Of a stretch of 64,000 bases of DNA, positions 33,644-41,596 are shown one piece after another. This stretch comes from NC2004 sp050874905 (GTDB lineage: Bacteria; Bacillota; Clostridia; Lachnospirales; Lachnospiraceae). Numbering within the stretch: the stretch's first letter is position 1; each line of letters begins with the position of its first letter. The position numbers and the translations under genes are program-made. The stretch is from contig JBNMLP010000010.1 in assembly GCA_050874905.1 (NCBI GenBank), forward strand, positions 38,906 to 102,905. Reading direction: 5' to 3'. The notes under the pieces are model-generated. The model was given only the letters and a program-made list of their open reading frames with translations, made no database searches and was not told where the DNA came from.

Positions 33644-34753
33644 CTATGATGAAACACAAACAATGTAGCACCCGGCTCTATTAGAACTATCTGTCACCTT
33701 TCCTATCATCTCCGGATGATAATCAACGATTTTCACTATTTTTTCCGGAGCATTTCTTTGCATTTTTTTAAATTCCTGTTTGTCATCTTCATTTAAAATA
33801 TATACGATCTTAACTGCCATAGGTTTTCTGGTAACCGATAAATCCGGTTTTAATCCACATGCAACCTGAATAACCGCTTTAAGAAAATCAATTCCGGTTG
33901 ATAGATACACCAGATCGCTTCCAATGCAATCTCCACCCATTCTTGCTCCAATTTCTATAATATAAATTCTTCCCCGATCATCTATTTTTATTTCTGTGTG
34001 AGAAGCTCCATTTTCAATATCCAGAGAATCTAACGCATGTTCCACAATTTTCCTTATGTTTATAATTACGTTTTCCTGCAGATCAGCAGGTTCCATGTGC
34101 CCTGTTTCTATATAATGCGGTGCATTAGTGGTAAATTTTTCAGTCACAGCAAGAAAATGATGTTCCCCCTTGTAAGAGATATATTCTACGCTATATTCTT
34201 TCCCTTCCACAAATTCCTCTACCACAGCTTTCTTTTCAAAGCTCTCCTTTTGCGCCTGCTCGATTGCACTTTGCAGATTATCATAGGATTCTAATTTGCA
34301 TACTCCCCGGCTTCCGCTGCGGTCAGTCGGTTTTACAATAACAGGGAATTGCAAATTCAGATCTTCCCCCTTCATCCCCTCACATATCAATCTGCTCTGC
34401 GGACTAGGATCTCCATGTTCCGCAAATGCTTTCCGCATATAATATTTATTTGTACTCTTCTTTACGCATATACTGCTATTTCCACATAATCCTAATTTTT
34501 CAGCCACATAATTTACAGTAACTGCTGCCAGATCAGAGGCAATACTGCAAATCCCCACGACTCCTATTGCTCTGCATTGTTCTAAAATTTCATCTTTTTC
34601 AACGATACTGATAGGATAAAAGTAATCCGCTTCTTTTTCTCCTACATCATTTGCTGCCCACGCAAATACATGAGTAACATATCCCATCTCTTTTGCTTTC
34701 TGAATCAATGGCAGTTGTAAATAGCTTGCACCAATAATTGCCAGATTGTTCAT
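33644..34753 (-). CDS. ATP-grasp carboxylate-amine ligase
   Basis: A 369-residue ATP-grasp protein. An N-terminal Rossmann-like part (I-I-G-A-S-Y-L-Q-L-P) is followed by the central ATP-grasp fold: F-P-V-I-V-K-P-T-D-R-S-G-S-R-G-V (ATP-binding lysine and glycine-rich loop), V-V-E-E-F-V-E-G-K-E-Y-S-V-E, and metal-binding E-I-G-A-R-M-G-G-D. It resembles amino-acid ligases of the DdlB/BacD group. It sits directly upstream of the AEP-transaminase-like gene, so the aminophosphonate is a candidate substrate, coupled to an amino acid or a glycan carboxylate. The substrate cannot be read from sequence. Confidence 0.85.
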   Translation of the reverse strand: MNNLAIIGASYLQLPLIQKAKEMGYVTHVFAWAANDVGEKEADYFYPISIVEKDEILEQCRAIGVVGICSIASDLAAVTVNYVAEKLGLCGNSSICVKKSTNKYYMRKAFAEHGDPSPQSRLICEGMKGEDLNLQFPVIVKPTDRSGSRGVCKLESYDNLQSAIEQAQKESFEKKAVVEEFVEGKEYSVEYISYKGEHHFLAVTEKFTTNAPHYIETGHMEPADLQENVIINIRKIVEHALDSLDIENGASHTEIKIDDRGRIYIIEIGARMGGDCIGSDLVYLSTGIDFLKAVIQVACGLKPDLSVTRKPMAVKIVYILNEDDKQEFKKMQRNAPEKIVKIVDYHPEMIGKVTDSSNRAGCYIVCVSS

Positions 34754-34782
34754 CTTTTTATCACACCCGTTCCATTACTCTA

Positions 34783-35442
34783 TTATAAATAGTCTCTGCT
34801 CATTTTATCTTCTAATATACTACTTTTTGCCGGAACCACAACTTTATTATCCTCAATATCCTTATACGCATATGCCATCGCCCCCAGCATTACATAATTT
34901 CCCAGCGTAATATGATCCTTACACGCGGAAGATACACCTAAGAAACAATTGTTTTTTATTGATACACATCCCGCTGTTACTGCACGCAAGGAGAGTGTAT
35001 TGTAATCTCCCAAATTTGACTCATGCCCTAAAACACTCCCTGCAAACAAAAGATTGGCATCTCCAATTTTACACCCAACCTCAATTACCGTTCCTTCTAA
35101 AATATTATTTCCCTGCCCCAACTGTACATCTTTTGCAATAATTGAAGTGGGATGAATATAATTCACAAAATGAAATCCTCTGTTAATAAATCTTTTAAAA
35201 ATCTGCTCTCTGAGGGTGCCCATATTCTTATATCCAATCCCAAGCACAAGATTATACTTTCTATTATTGTCATCTAACAAAAATTTTCCTGTATCAGTTA
35301 CAGGGGCATTCTCTAATTCACGTTGATCGATATATTCTTCGTCAGCCAAAAATCCCTTTACCAACCCAAATTTTGTCTGTTCCACATATTTTTTCATCAT
35401 AATAGAATAGGAACTATTACCAACTATATATAATTCTTGCAT
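34783..35442 (-). CDS. NeuD/PglD-type sugar acetyltransferase
   Basis: A 219-residue protein with an N-terminal Rossmann-like domain (Y-I-V-G-N-S-S-Y-S) and a C-terminal left-handed beta helix made of hexapeptide repeats (L-G-Q-G-N-N-I-L-E-G, I-G-D-A-N-L, L-G-D-Y-N-T-L). A His in V-L-G-H-E-S-N is at the usual catalytic place. It probably N-acetylates the 4-amino group of the sugar made by the WecE-like enzyme at 37749, the job WecD does in enterobacteria. The start is ATG 35442, after GAGG; the frame is open further upstream but overlaps the radical SAM gene. Confidence 0.85.
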   Translation of the reverse strand: MQELYIVGNSSYSIMMKKYVEQTKFGLVKGFLADEEYIDQRELENAPVTDTGKFLLDDNNRKYNLVLGIGYKNMGTLREQIFKRFINRGFHFVNYIHPTSIIAKDVQLGQGNNILEGTVIEVGCKIGDANLLFAGSVLGHESNLGDYNTLSLRAVTAGCVSIKNNCFLGVSSACKDHITLGNYVMLGAMAYAYKDIEDNKVVVPAKSSILEDKMSRDYL

Positions 35443-35461
35443 CCTAATATCCTCATGCATT

Positions 35462-36418
35462 TTATAACATCTTCTTTTCACTATCGTAGTTCTTTTCTAT
35501 TTTGTTTCCCTGTTCATCATAACGTTCCTCTCCTACATATTTCCAATCATCACAATTTTTACATAGATGATTTAATTTATCCCATTCATGATTCATATGA
35601 ACAGAGCATAACTCTTTATTATGTCTCTCCCAAATAGTTTTTATTGTCTCTTTATTAACATCACCAATTATATTAGAGGCATCCGCATCCCACGCACATT
35701 GTGGCACTTCACCACTCCAAGTTACAACGAGCGTTCCTATCAAATGCCCACATGCAATTCTGTTATCATTCTGAACTGAATCACCTACTGAATTATTTTC
35801 AAATACCCAATCACCACATCTGCGCACTGCAGTCCATGCTCCTCTTGCATTCCAGTGTTTCACAATCTGAGGTATTTCGTCCCTGTTTTCATCCATTTCG
35901 ATTACTTTTACATCAATTACAACACTACTATTACGCCTCTTTTTTTCCTCGAGCAGATATTCTACGTTAGCATAAAATATATCCCTGTTTCCATTCACTC
36001 GGATACTTTCATATACTTTTTTGCTATAACCATCACAATCCAGTGAAATAAAATCTACACCAGCATCCAAAAGCATATCTGCATACTCTTTATTCATCAG
36101 TGTTCCATTTGTATTGATACATACATTAGTTAATCCCTTTTTCTTTGCATAATCAATCATATAATAAAGCTTCCATCCAGCCAATAATGGTTCTCCATAA
36201 AAATCCAACCATATCCTCGTCCCCTTATTCTCTTTTGCAACCTCATCTATAATTCTTTTATAAAGGGTCATAGACATATATCCACGTTTTCGTGTCAATT
36301 GATCATTTTGGCACATAGTACAATTTAAATTGCAATTGTTTGTCACCTCAATTGCAACATTCAATGGAAACTCTGTAATATGGTAATTCTGTTCTATTTT
36401 TGATAAATCAGCATACAT
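35462..36418 (-). CDS. Radical SAM / SPASM domain enzyme
   Basis: A 318-residue protein with the 4Fe-4S cluster motif C-x3-C-x2-C at Cys29, Cys33 and Cys36 (N-N-C-N-L-N-C-T-M-C). Its C-terminal third has further cysteines (A-C-G-H, P-Q-C-A-W-D and L-C-K-N-C-D-D-W), typical of a SPASM domain with extra clusters. It could modify a sugar, a phosphonate or a carrier; SPASM enzymes often act on peptides, but no precursor peptide is seen here. It lies between the WcbI-like gene and the acetyltransferase. AGGAGG precedes the ATG. Confidence 0.87.
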   Translation of the reverse strand: MYADLSKIEQNYHITEFPLNVAIEVTNNCNLNCTMCQNDQLTRKRGYMSMTLYKRIIDEVAKENKGTRIWLDFYGEPLLAGWKLYYMIDYAKKKGLTNVCINTNGTLMNKEYADMLLDAGVDFISLDCDGYSKKVYESIRVNGNRDIFYANVEYLLEEKKRRNSSVVIDVKVIEMDENRDEIPQIVKHWNARGAWTAVRRCGDWVFENNSVGDSVQNDNRIACGHLIGTLVVTWSGEVPQCAWDADASNIIGDVNKETIKTIWERHNKELCSVHMNHEWDKLNHLCKNCDDWKYVGEERYDEQGNKIEKNYDSEKKML

Positions 36419-36485
36419 AATGCTACCTCCTAATTCATTGCATTTACGATAAAATCATCCCCTGCATATAAGTTTCCATTCTCCC

Positions 36486-37703
36486 TTATTCAAATCGTTG
36501 CAAGTCAAAATATAGTTTAAAAAATCCTTTTCTATCCAATGAACAATTCGGAATTACATAACGATTCGGGAAATACACTTTTTCATACTCATCTAATTCT
36601 AAATAATTTATGACTGAATTATATACAGGGATGTCCTGTCCTTTTAAAGTTTGCGAATATATATTGAAATCTGTTATATCAATATTCCATGGATCATATC
36701 CTAATTTCTTTAGAATACGATTTAAATATACTAGCAATAACTCTTCTATGGGATGATTAGGGGCGTAAAACAACTGACGTTTATCATAATTATCAATTAT
36801 ATAATCAGATATTTTCACATCACAGTCTTGCTCCTTATCCTTTATTTTAGCAAGTGAGTTTTGTACTGCTTCTTTCATCTCATGTTCGGATAAAAAATCT
36901 ACTTTTTCTATTTTATCAAGTATTTCGTTAAAAGCCAAACCCTGTTTCATAAATTTCTCAATATACTTATCACTATAACCCAGCAGTCCCGATTTATCCC
37001 AAGATAAACATCTCCGCTCTGCAATGGTCAGTCTCCTGATCTGCGGCCAATATCCATCAAAATATGTATTTACAATTCTAAGTTTTTTACAATCCTGTCT
37101 CAGCCTGCCCAATGTTCTGTCGGAAAATAGCAGTTTTGAAAATCTATTCTCTTCTTTCACATATTGATAGATGTATAAATCAACATTTTTCCAAAAAGCA
37201 TCATCTTTCAGCCATTTTTCCATCAATGAAGCCTTGGAAATCCAATCACACACTTTAGGAACTTTCACAATGATATATTCTCTTGAGAATTCTTGATTCC
37301 GCACCAGCAAATCTTCATACCGGGATGTTTGACAATTTCCACTAATCACTGCATATTTTCGTCCCCCCCAATTTGAATACTTTATAATTTCTGAACTATC
37401 ATCCTTTCTTTTACAAATCTCTTCATACTGTATTCCATTTTCATATGCTTCGGAATCTATATAATCTATCAAATATCTCTTTCCACTCTCTTCAAGCTGA
37501 GCAGCTATCTCTTTCCAATATGTAGATGCAATTATAATCTTTATATTATCTGTCGGATCATACCGCTTCACGATAACACCATACTTTTGGCGATCATAAT
37601 TCACATTATCATAAAAGCATTGCACATCAAATATATCACCGTATGATAGAAGAAATTTTTCAGCGCGCTTTCCCGTTCCCCATATTGCTATTTTTTGTTT
37701 CAT
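36486..37703 (-). CDS. Rossmann-like module fused to a WcbI-type polysaccharide biosynthesis domain
   Basis: A 405-residue protein. The first ~100 residues are a Rossmann-like module (I-A-I-W-G-T-G, then C-F-Y-D-N) shared with several neighbours. From about residue 117 comes V-I-S-G-N-C-Q-T-S (GNCQ at 122-125), the mark of WcbI-type putative capsule acetyltransferases. These have an SGNH-like fold and are proposed, not proven, to acetylate polysaccharides. The start is ATG 37703 after AAGGTG; a GTG 12 bases earlier overlaps the site. It is 33 bases downstream of the WecE-like gene's stop. Confidence 0.65.
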   Translation of the reverse strand: MKQKIAIWGTGKRAEKFLLSYGDIFDVQCFYDNVNYDRQKYGVIVKRYDPTDNIKIIIASTYWKEIAAQLEESGKRYLIDYIDSEAYENGIQYEEICKRKDDSSEIIKYSNWGGRKYAVISGNCQTSRYEDLLVRNQEFSREYIIVKVPKVCDWISKASLMEKWLKDDAFWKNVDLYIYQYVKEENRFSKLLFSDRTLGRLRQDCKKLRIVNTYFDGYWPQIRRLTIAERRCLSWDKSGLLGYSDKYIEKFMKQGLAFNEILDKIEKVDFLSEHEMKEAVQNSLAKIKDKEQDCDVKISDYIIDNYDKRQLFYAPNHPIEELLLVYLNRILKKLGYDPWNIDITDFNIYSQTLKGQDIPVYNSVINYLELDEYEKVYFPNRYVIPNCSLDRKGFFKLYFDLQRFE

Positions 37704-37748
37704 TACGTCATTCACCTTCTATCATCACATGTTGTTATACTCTTATTC

Positions 37749-38885
37749 CTATTCCTTAAAAAATTCCAGCGTTCTATTTATAACCTCTGTCACCTGTTCC
37801 TCTTTTAGATCATAAAACATTGGGAATCGAACCAGCCTGTCGCTTTCTTTCGTCGTATAAATATCTTCTCCAAAAAACGCACCGTACTTTTTCCCTGCTA
37901 CCGATGAGTGTAGTGGCACAAAATGAAACACACACCCTATAGAATGTTCGTTTCTCATATAGTCAATAAACCGTGTCCGTTCCTCCAGATCACGTAGTTT
38001 CATCCAGAACATATGGGCATTGTGTACACATCCTTCTGGAATTGTCGGAAGTTCAACATCCCCCTTTTGCTGCAATTCCATAAATGCCTGGTAATACTCC
38101 TGCCATATCTCTCTCCGGCGATCATTGATCTGATCTGCAATCAATAATTGAGGGTATAAATATGCCACGTTGATCTCACTCGGAAGATAGGAAGATCCTA
38201 AATCAACCCAGCTATATTTATCAACTTCTCCACGGAAAAACTTGGAACGGTCTGTCCCCTTTTCACGAAGGATTTCAGCCTGTTCTACATATTTTTCATC
38301 GTTGATCACTAATGCGCCACCCTCACCCATAGTGTAGTTTTTCGTATCGTGGAAGCTATAACATCCCAGATCTGCAATCGTTCCCAAATAGCGATTATGA
38401 TAAGTTGCCATAACACCCTGTGCAGCATCTTCCACTACCGGTATTCCATGTTTTCTTGCTACTTTCATAATTTCATTCATTTCACAGGAAACACCTGCAT
38501 AATGAACGATCACAATGGCCTTTGTTTTATTTGTTATCGCCTGTTCGATCAAAGTTTCATCTATGTTCATAGTATCCGGCCTGACATCAACAAATACGAT
38601 CTTTGCCCCCCGTAAAACATATGCATTTGCGGTAGATACAAAAGTGTAGGACGGCATTATAACTTCGTCGCCCGGCTGTATATTCAGCAGTATTGCAGAC
38701 ATCTCCAGTGCTGCAGTACAGGAAGTTGTCAGCAACACTTTTTTTGCTCCAAATTTCTGTTCCATCCACTCACTGCACAAAGCTGTGTACTTTCCATCAC
38801 CAGAGATTTTATGTAAATTCATCATCACATCTTCCACACACTGCAATGATTCCCGCAAACAGAGCGGACTGTTAAATGCAATCAT
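37749..38885 (-). CDS. dTDP-4-amino-4,6-dideoxygalactose transaminase (WecE/RffA type)
   Basis: A 378-residue PLP sugar aminotransferase strikingly like enterobacterial WecE: S-G-D-G-K-Y-T at 28-34, the long block from G-D-E-V-I-M-P-S-Y-T-F-V-S-T-A-N to R-P-D-T-M-N-I-D-E-T-L-I-E, and the Schiff-base Lys182 in F-H-D-T-K-N-Y. It should aminate dTDP-4-keto-6-deoxyglucose (from RfbA and RfbB) at C4 to give dTDP-Fuc4N. The next gene is WecF-like, which strengthens the reading. No dTDP-sugar synthase lies in this unit, so it depends on rfbA and rfbB elsewhere in the window. Confidence 0.9.
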   Translation of the reverse strand: MIAFNSPLCLRESLQCVEDVMMNLHKISGDGKYTALCSEWMEQKFGAKKVLLTTSCTAALEMSAILLNIQPGDEVIMPSYTFVSTANAYVLRGAKIVFVDVRPDTMNIDETLIEQAITNKTKAIVIVHYAGVSCEMNEIMKVARKHGIPVVEDAAQGVMATYHNRYLGTIADLGCYSFHDTKNYTMGEGGALVINDEKYVEQAEILREKGTDRSKFFRGEVDKYSWVDLGSSYLPSEINVAYLYPQLLIADQINDRRREIWQEYYQAFMELQQKGDVELPTIPEGCVHNAHMFWMKLRDLEERTRFIDYMRNEHSIGCVFHFVPLHSSVAGKKYGAFFGEDIYTTKESDRLVRFPMFYDLKEEQVTEVINRTLEFFKE

Positions 38886-38913
38886 TTCCTTTTTCTCCTT
38901 TTCTTATGCAACC

Positions 38914-40410
38914 TTAATTATATATTTTTTTCCATCCGTTTTTATACTCAGCGTTCTTCTGATACGTTTCTTTTTTAGAAAATTCTTTAAACGATTCCTT
39001 CTTTAATTCATCCAAATGATGCACTGTAAAATTACGTTCTTTTGCCACTTCAAGCATAATATTGCTACAATAAATTTTCTTCCCTGCATGATATAATCCT
39101 GCTAAAGTTGTCCAACCACATTGTTTTACATTAGGAAATATTCCAACATCAATATCCGATAAAAACTCTTCGTATTTTTCCAAGCTCATGAAATCCACAA
39201 TGGGAATGAATTTTCTGCCTAAATTTTGCTTCCCATATTCTTTTACTTCCTGGACATATTCCATACTTTCTACAGAATAATTCAACGGGCAAAACACCTT
39301 TATATTTTCTTCTTTAAATTTTTCAATAAGAGAAATCGCATATTTATGATCGCACAATTTCGTTGCGGAAAAACCAAGCAATATATTAATTCCCTCATGC
39401 TTTTTTCCCTGGTCAATGAACAATGCATCCGAATAATCTATATTTATACATGAGACCTGTTCTTTCGATAAATTATATACGGAAAATGGATTGCGTTTTT
39501 TAGAGCCAATGTATACCTTATCACATTTTTCAACAATTTCAGAATAAAATTCTGAATTTGTGGTGTATTGCATTTCTGCTCCATGTAAAATACAACACAT
39601 CTTTCTATGATGATCGCTTCCCACTTTTTTAACGATCGAGGTCATTTTTCTGGTAAACACGCCACTATGGAATATTATTTTTTTTGCATTATCCATTTTA
39701 TCGGCAATGAACCTTTGAACTGAAATAGGAATTTGATCATATACATCATCTAATACTAAAATATTATCACTCTGCAAATATTTTTCCCACATATCATTAG
39801 AATCATTTTCATTCAAATAATCAAGGCAATGCACAATAAGCAAATGTTTCTTTTCTTTTGAGTATCGCTTAATTATTCTACTTATATTTTCCACAAATTT
39901 TCCATCATATATATAATCGATATAATCATACGAATAATTTTGCTCCATTACTTTTTCATTATGTATCTCAAAAGTATGTGCTTCTTTATATTGCTTATAC
40001 TTATCATATCCCTGATGAGCACCTATCCCACGATATTTTTCGTAATACCAAGCTTCAATCCCAATATTTTTAAGATTGTAATCAATTAAACTGATACATT
40101 TCAAAACGGTCAAAACAACAATATTCTCTTTGTCCTTTTCATTACCTAAATACTGTAATGTATGAATGGAAATATCCCCTACTTTTCCTCCATCTTTTGA
40201 AACATCTCCATCGACTATATATGCCACCTTATTTTTCAAAATCCCATTTATATACTTTTGAATTCGAGACGAAGCACCATAAACCACTACTTTTTTATTT
40301 TTTATTATATCAAGTAGCTCATTGTCCTCATACTCGTTTAGTCCCATATCATTCCACATCTTTACACCACCTGCAATTTCCATTCCTTTCCCAACTTCAT
40401 ATAACTCCAT
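38914..40410 (-). CDS. Putative Fuc4NAc transferase (WecF/GT56-like) with Rossmann-like N-terminal module
   Basis: A 498-residue protein. Residues about 35-135 form the shared Rossmann-like module (V-V-V-Y-G-A-S-S). The remainder looks like a GT-B enzyme whose second half follows the pattern of WecF, the dTDP-Fuc4NAc transferase: N-I-L-L-G-F-S-A-T, V-F-C-P-L-N-Y, Y-V-Q-E-V, I-V-D-F-M-S-L and D-V-G-I-F-P-N-V-K-Q-C-G-W-T-T-L. The adjacent WecE-like gene supports this. The first ATG has no clear site and may be coupled to the preceding stop; ATG 40359, 7 bases after GGTGG, is an alternative start. Confidence 0.6.
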   Translation of the reverse strand: MELYEVGKGMEIAGGVKMWNDMGLNEYEDNELLDIIKNKKVVVYGASSRIQKYINGILKNKVAYIVDGDVSKDGGKVGDISIHTLQYLGNEKDKENIVVLTVLKCISLIDYNLKNIGIEAWYYEKYRGIGAHQGYDKYKQYKEAHTFEIHNEKVMEQNYSYDYIDYIYDGKFVENISRIIKRYSKEKKHLLIVHCLDYLNENDSNDMWEKYLQSDNILVLDDVYDQIPISVQRFIADKMDNAKKIIFHSGVFTRKMTSIVKKVGSDHHRKMCCILHGAEMQYTTNSEFYSEIVEKCDKVYIGSKKRNPFSVYNLSKEQVSCINIDYSDALFIDQGKKHEGINILLGFSATKLCDHKYAISLIEKFKEENIKVFCPLNYSVESMEYVQEVKEYGKQNLGRKFIPIVDFMSLEKYEEFLSDIDVGIFPNVKQCGWTTLAGLYHAGKKIYCSNIMLEVAKERNFTVHHLDELKKESFKEFSKKETYQKNAEYKNGWKKIYN

Positions 40411-40411
40411 C

Positions 40412-41134
40412 TTACTTTAATCTTTTTATACGCTCCATTACTTTTTCTTCACGCTCACTATCTTGAATATATTTCACATTCTCCATCAATAACTTCACAA
40501 CTGCTTTATCAATGGCTTTTTTCTTTTGAGCAGAAAGAGATCCTCCGTGTATCCGATAATAATACAGACATTTATCTATATGATACATTCTATATTTCCA
40601 GTAAACCCTTAGCCAGAAATCATAGTCCTCAACAAGGAAACGACTAACATCATATCCATTCAATAGGGTATGAAGCTGGGAACGATAAAGGAAGCATGCC
40701 CCAATTGTATTCTTAATCGGCAGATCATCCACAGGTCCCGATTTCATTGGAAATATTACATAATCCTCTGAGTCAATTGCTTCCATATCAGCAAAAACAA
40801 AATCCGCATTTGTCTGTTTCAGTGAAAAAAGCATTTGTTCAAATGCATCCTTAGAATACGCATTATCATCTGATGTCCAAGTGTAATATTGCCCCTTTGC
40901 CATACCAAATCCTATATTCAAACTTGCCGGAAGCTTACAATTATGAGAATTATGTACTACAATGATACGATCATCTTTTTTTGCGTACTCCTCTGCAATT
41001 TCTCCTGTACGGTCACTAGAACAATCATCCACCACAATCAGTTCCCAATCCTGATAGGTCTGCCACTGTATACTATCAATAGATTGTTTTAAATATTTTT
41101 CTCCGTTATAAGTAGGAAGCACTACACTAATCAT
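40412..41134 (-). CDS. GT2 family glycosyltransferase
   Basis: A 240-residue GT-A enzyme with V-L-P-T-Y-N-G-E-K-Y, V-D-D-C-S-S-D and the metal site T-S-D-D-N near residue 91. A later V-E-D-Y-D-F-W-L-R-V holds the usual catalytic-base region. It is shorter than the rhamnosyltransferase-type GT2 proteins at 3490 and 19661 and is not a close paralogue. The start overlaps the end of the preceding small gene by 8 bases. AAGGAG precedes the ATG. The sugar donor is unknown. Confidence 0.88.
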   Translation of the reverse strand: MISVVLPTYNGEKYLKQSIDSIQWQTYQDWELIVVDDCSSDRTGEIAEEYAKKDDRIIVVHNSHNCKLPASLNIGFGMAKGQYYTWTSDDNAYSKDAFEQMLFSLKQTNADFVFADMEAIDSEDYVIFPMKSGPVDDLPIKNTIGACFLYRSQLHTLLNGYDVSRFLVEDYDFWLRVYWKYRMYHIDKCLYYYRIHGGSLSAQKKKAIDKAVVKLLMENVKYIQDSEREEKVMERIKRLK

Positions 41135-41585
41135 AATATTTTCTCCTTATCCACGCAGTTCCATTTTGAATATCAGATAGCAAAAGGCTGCCATCCATCA
41201 CCTGATCCAGACATATTAACTTCATATATTTGATATCAAAACCATAACGGATCAGATCAAAACACACAGAGGAATAATAATTCTTATTTGCAATGAGAAT
41301 GATTGAATTTTTATCTAACTGTTCAGCTCCTTTTATAACATGTCCACTAAACAATTGGTTTCCTTGTTTTTTTGTATCCTGATCTATAATATAATCAATC
41401 CATTCTGCTACGGGATCAAACAAATCAATAAATGCCAAACCTTTTAATCCGGCCCCCCATAACACAACCGGCAAATTTTTATCTAGTAAAATTGACTTTA
41501 ATTGCGCAATCACGTTCTTATGTTCATAATACAATTTCCCATATATGTTTCTTGCCTTTTCTAAATCATTACTAACTTCTTTCAT
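41127..41585 (-). CDS. Stand-alone Rossmann-like module protein
   Basis: A 152-residue protein consisting of little more than the Rossmann-like module seen at the N termini of its neighbours: V-V-L-W-G-A-G-L-K-G, then I-D-Y-I-I-D-Q-D, then S-I-I-L-I-A-N. It has no catalytic domain. It could serve as a free binding or docking partner, or be the remnant of a larger fused protein. The ends are clean (AGAGG before the ATG, 8-base overlap with the GT2 gene), so decay seems unlikely. Confidence 0.7.
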   Translation of the reverse strand: MKEVSNDLEKARNIYGKLYYEHKNVIAQLKSILLDKNLPVVLWGAGLKGLAFIDLFDPVAEWIDYIIDQDTKKQGNQLFSGHVIKGAEQLDKNSIILIANKNYYSSVCFDLIRYGFDIKYMKLICLDQVMDGSLLLSDIQNGTAWIRRKYYD

Positions 41586-41596
41586 AACAACCTCTT

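Noticed and set aside
41127..41585. The small module-only gene as a pseudogene of a larger fusion
   Set aside because: Start, ribosome binding site and overlap with the next gene are intact and there is no decayed catalytic remnant, so a genuine small protein is more likely.
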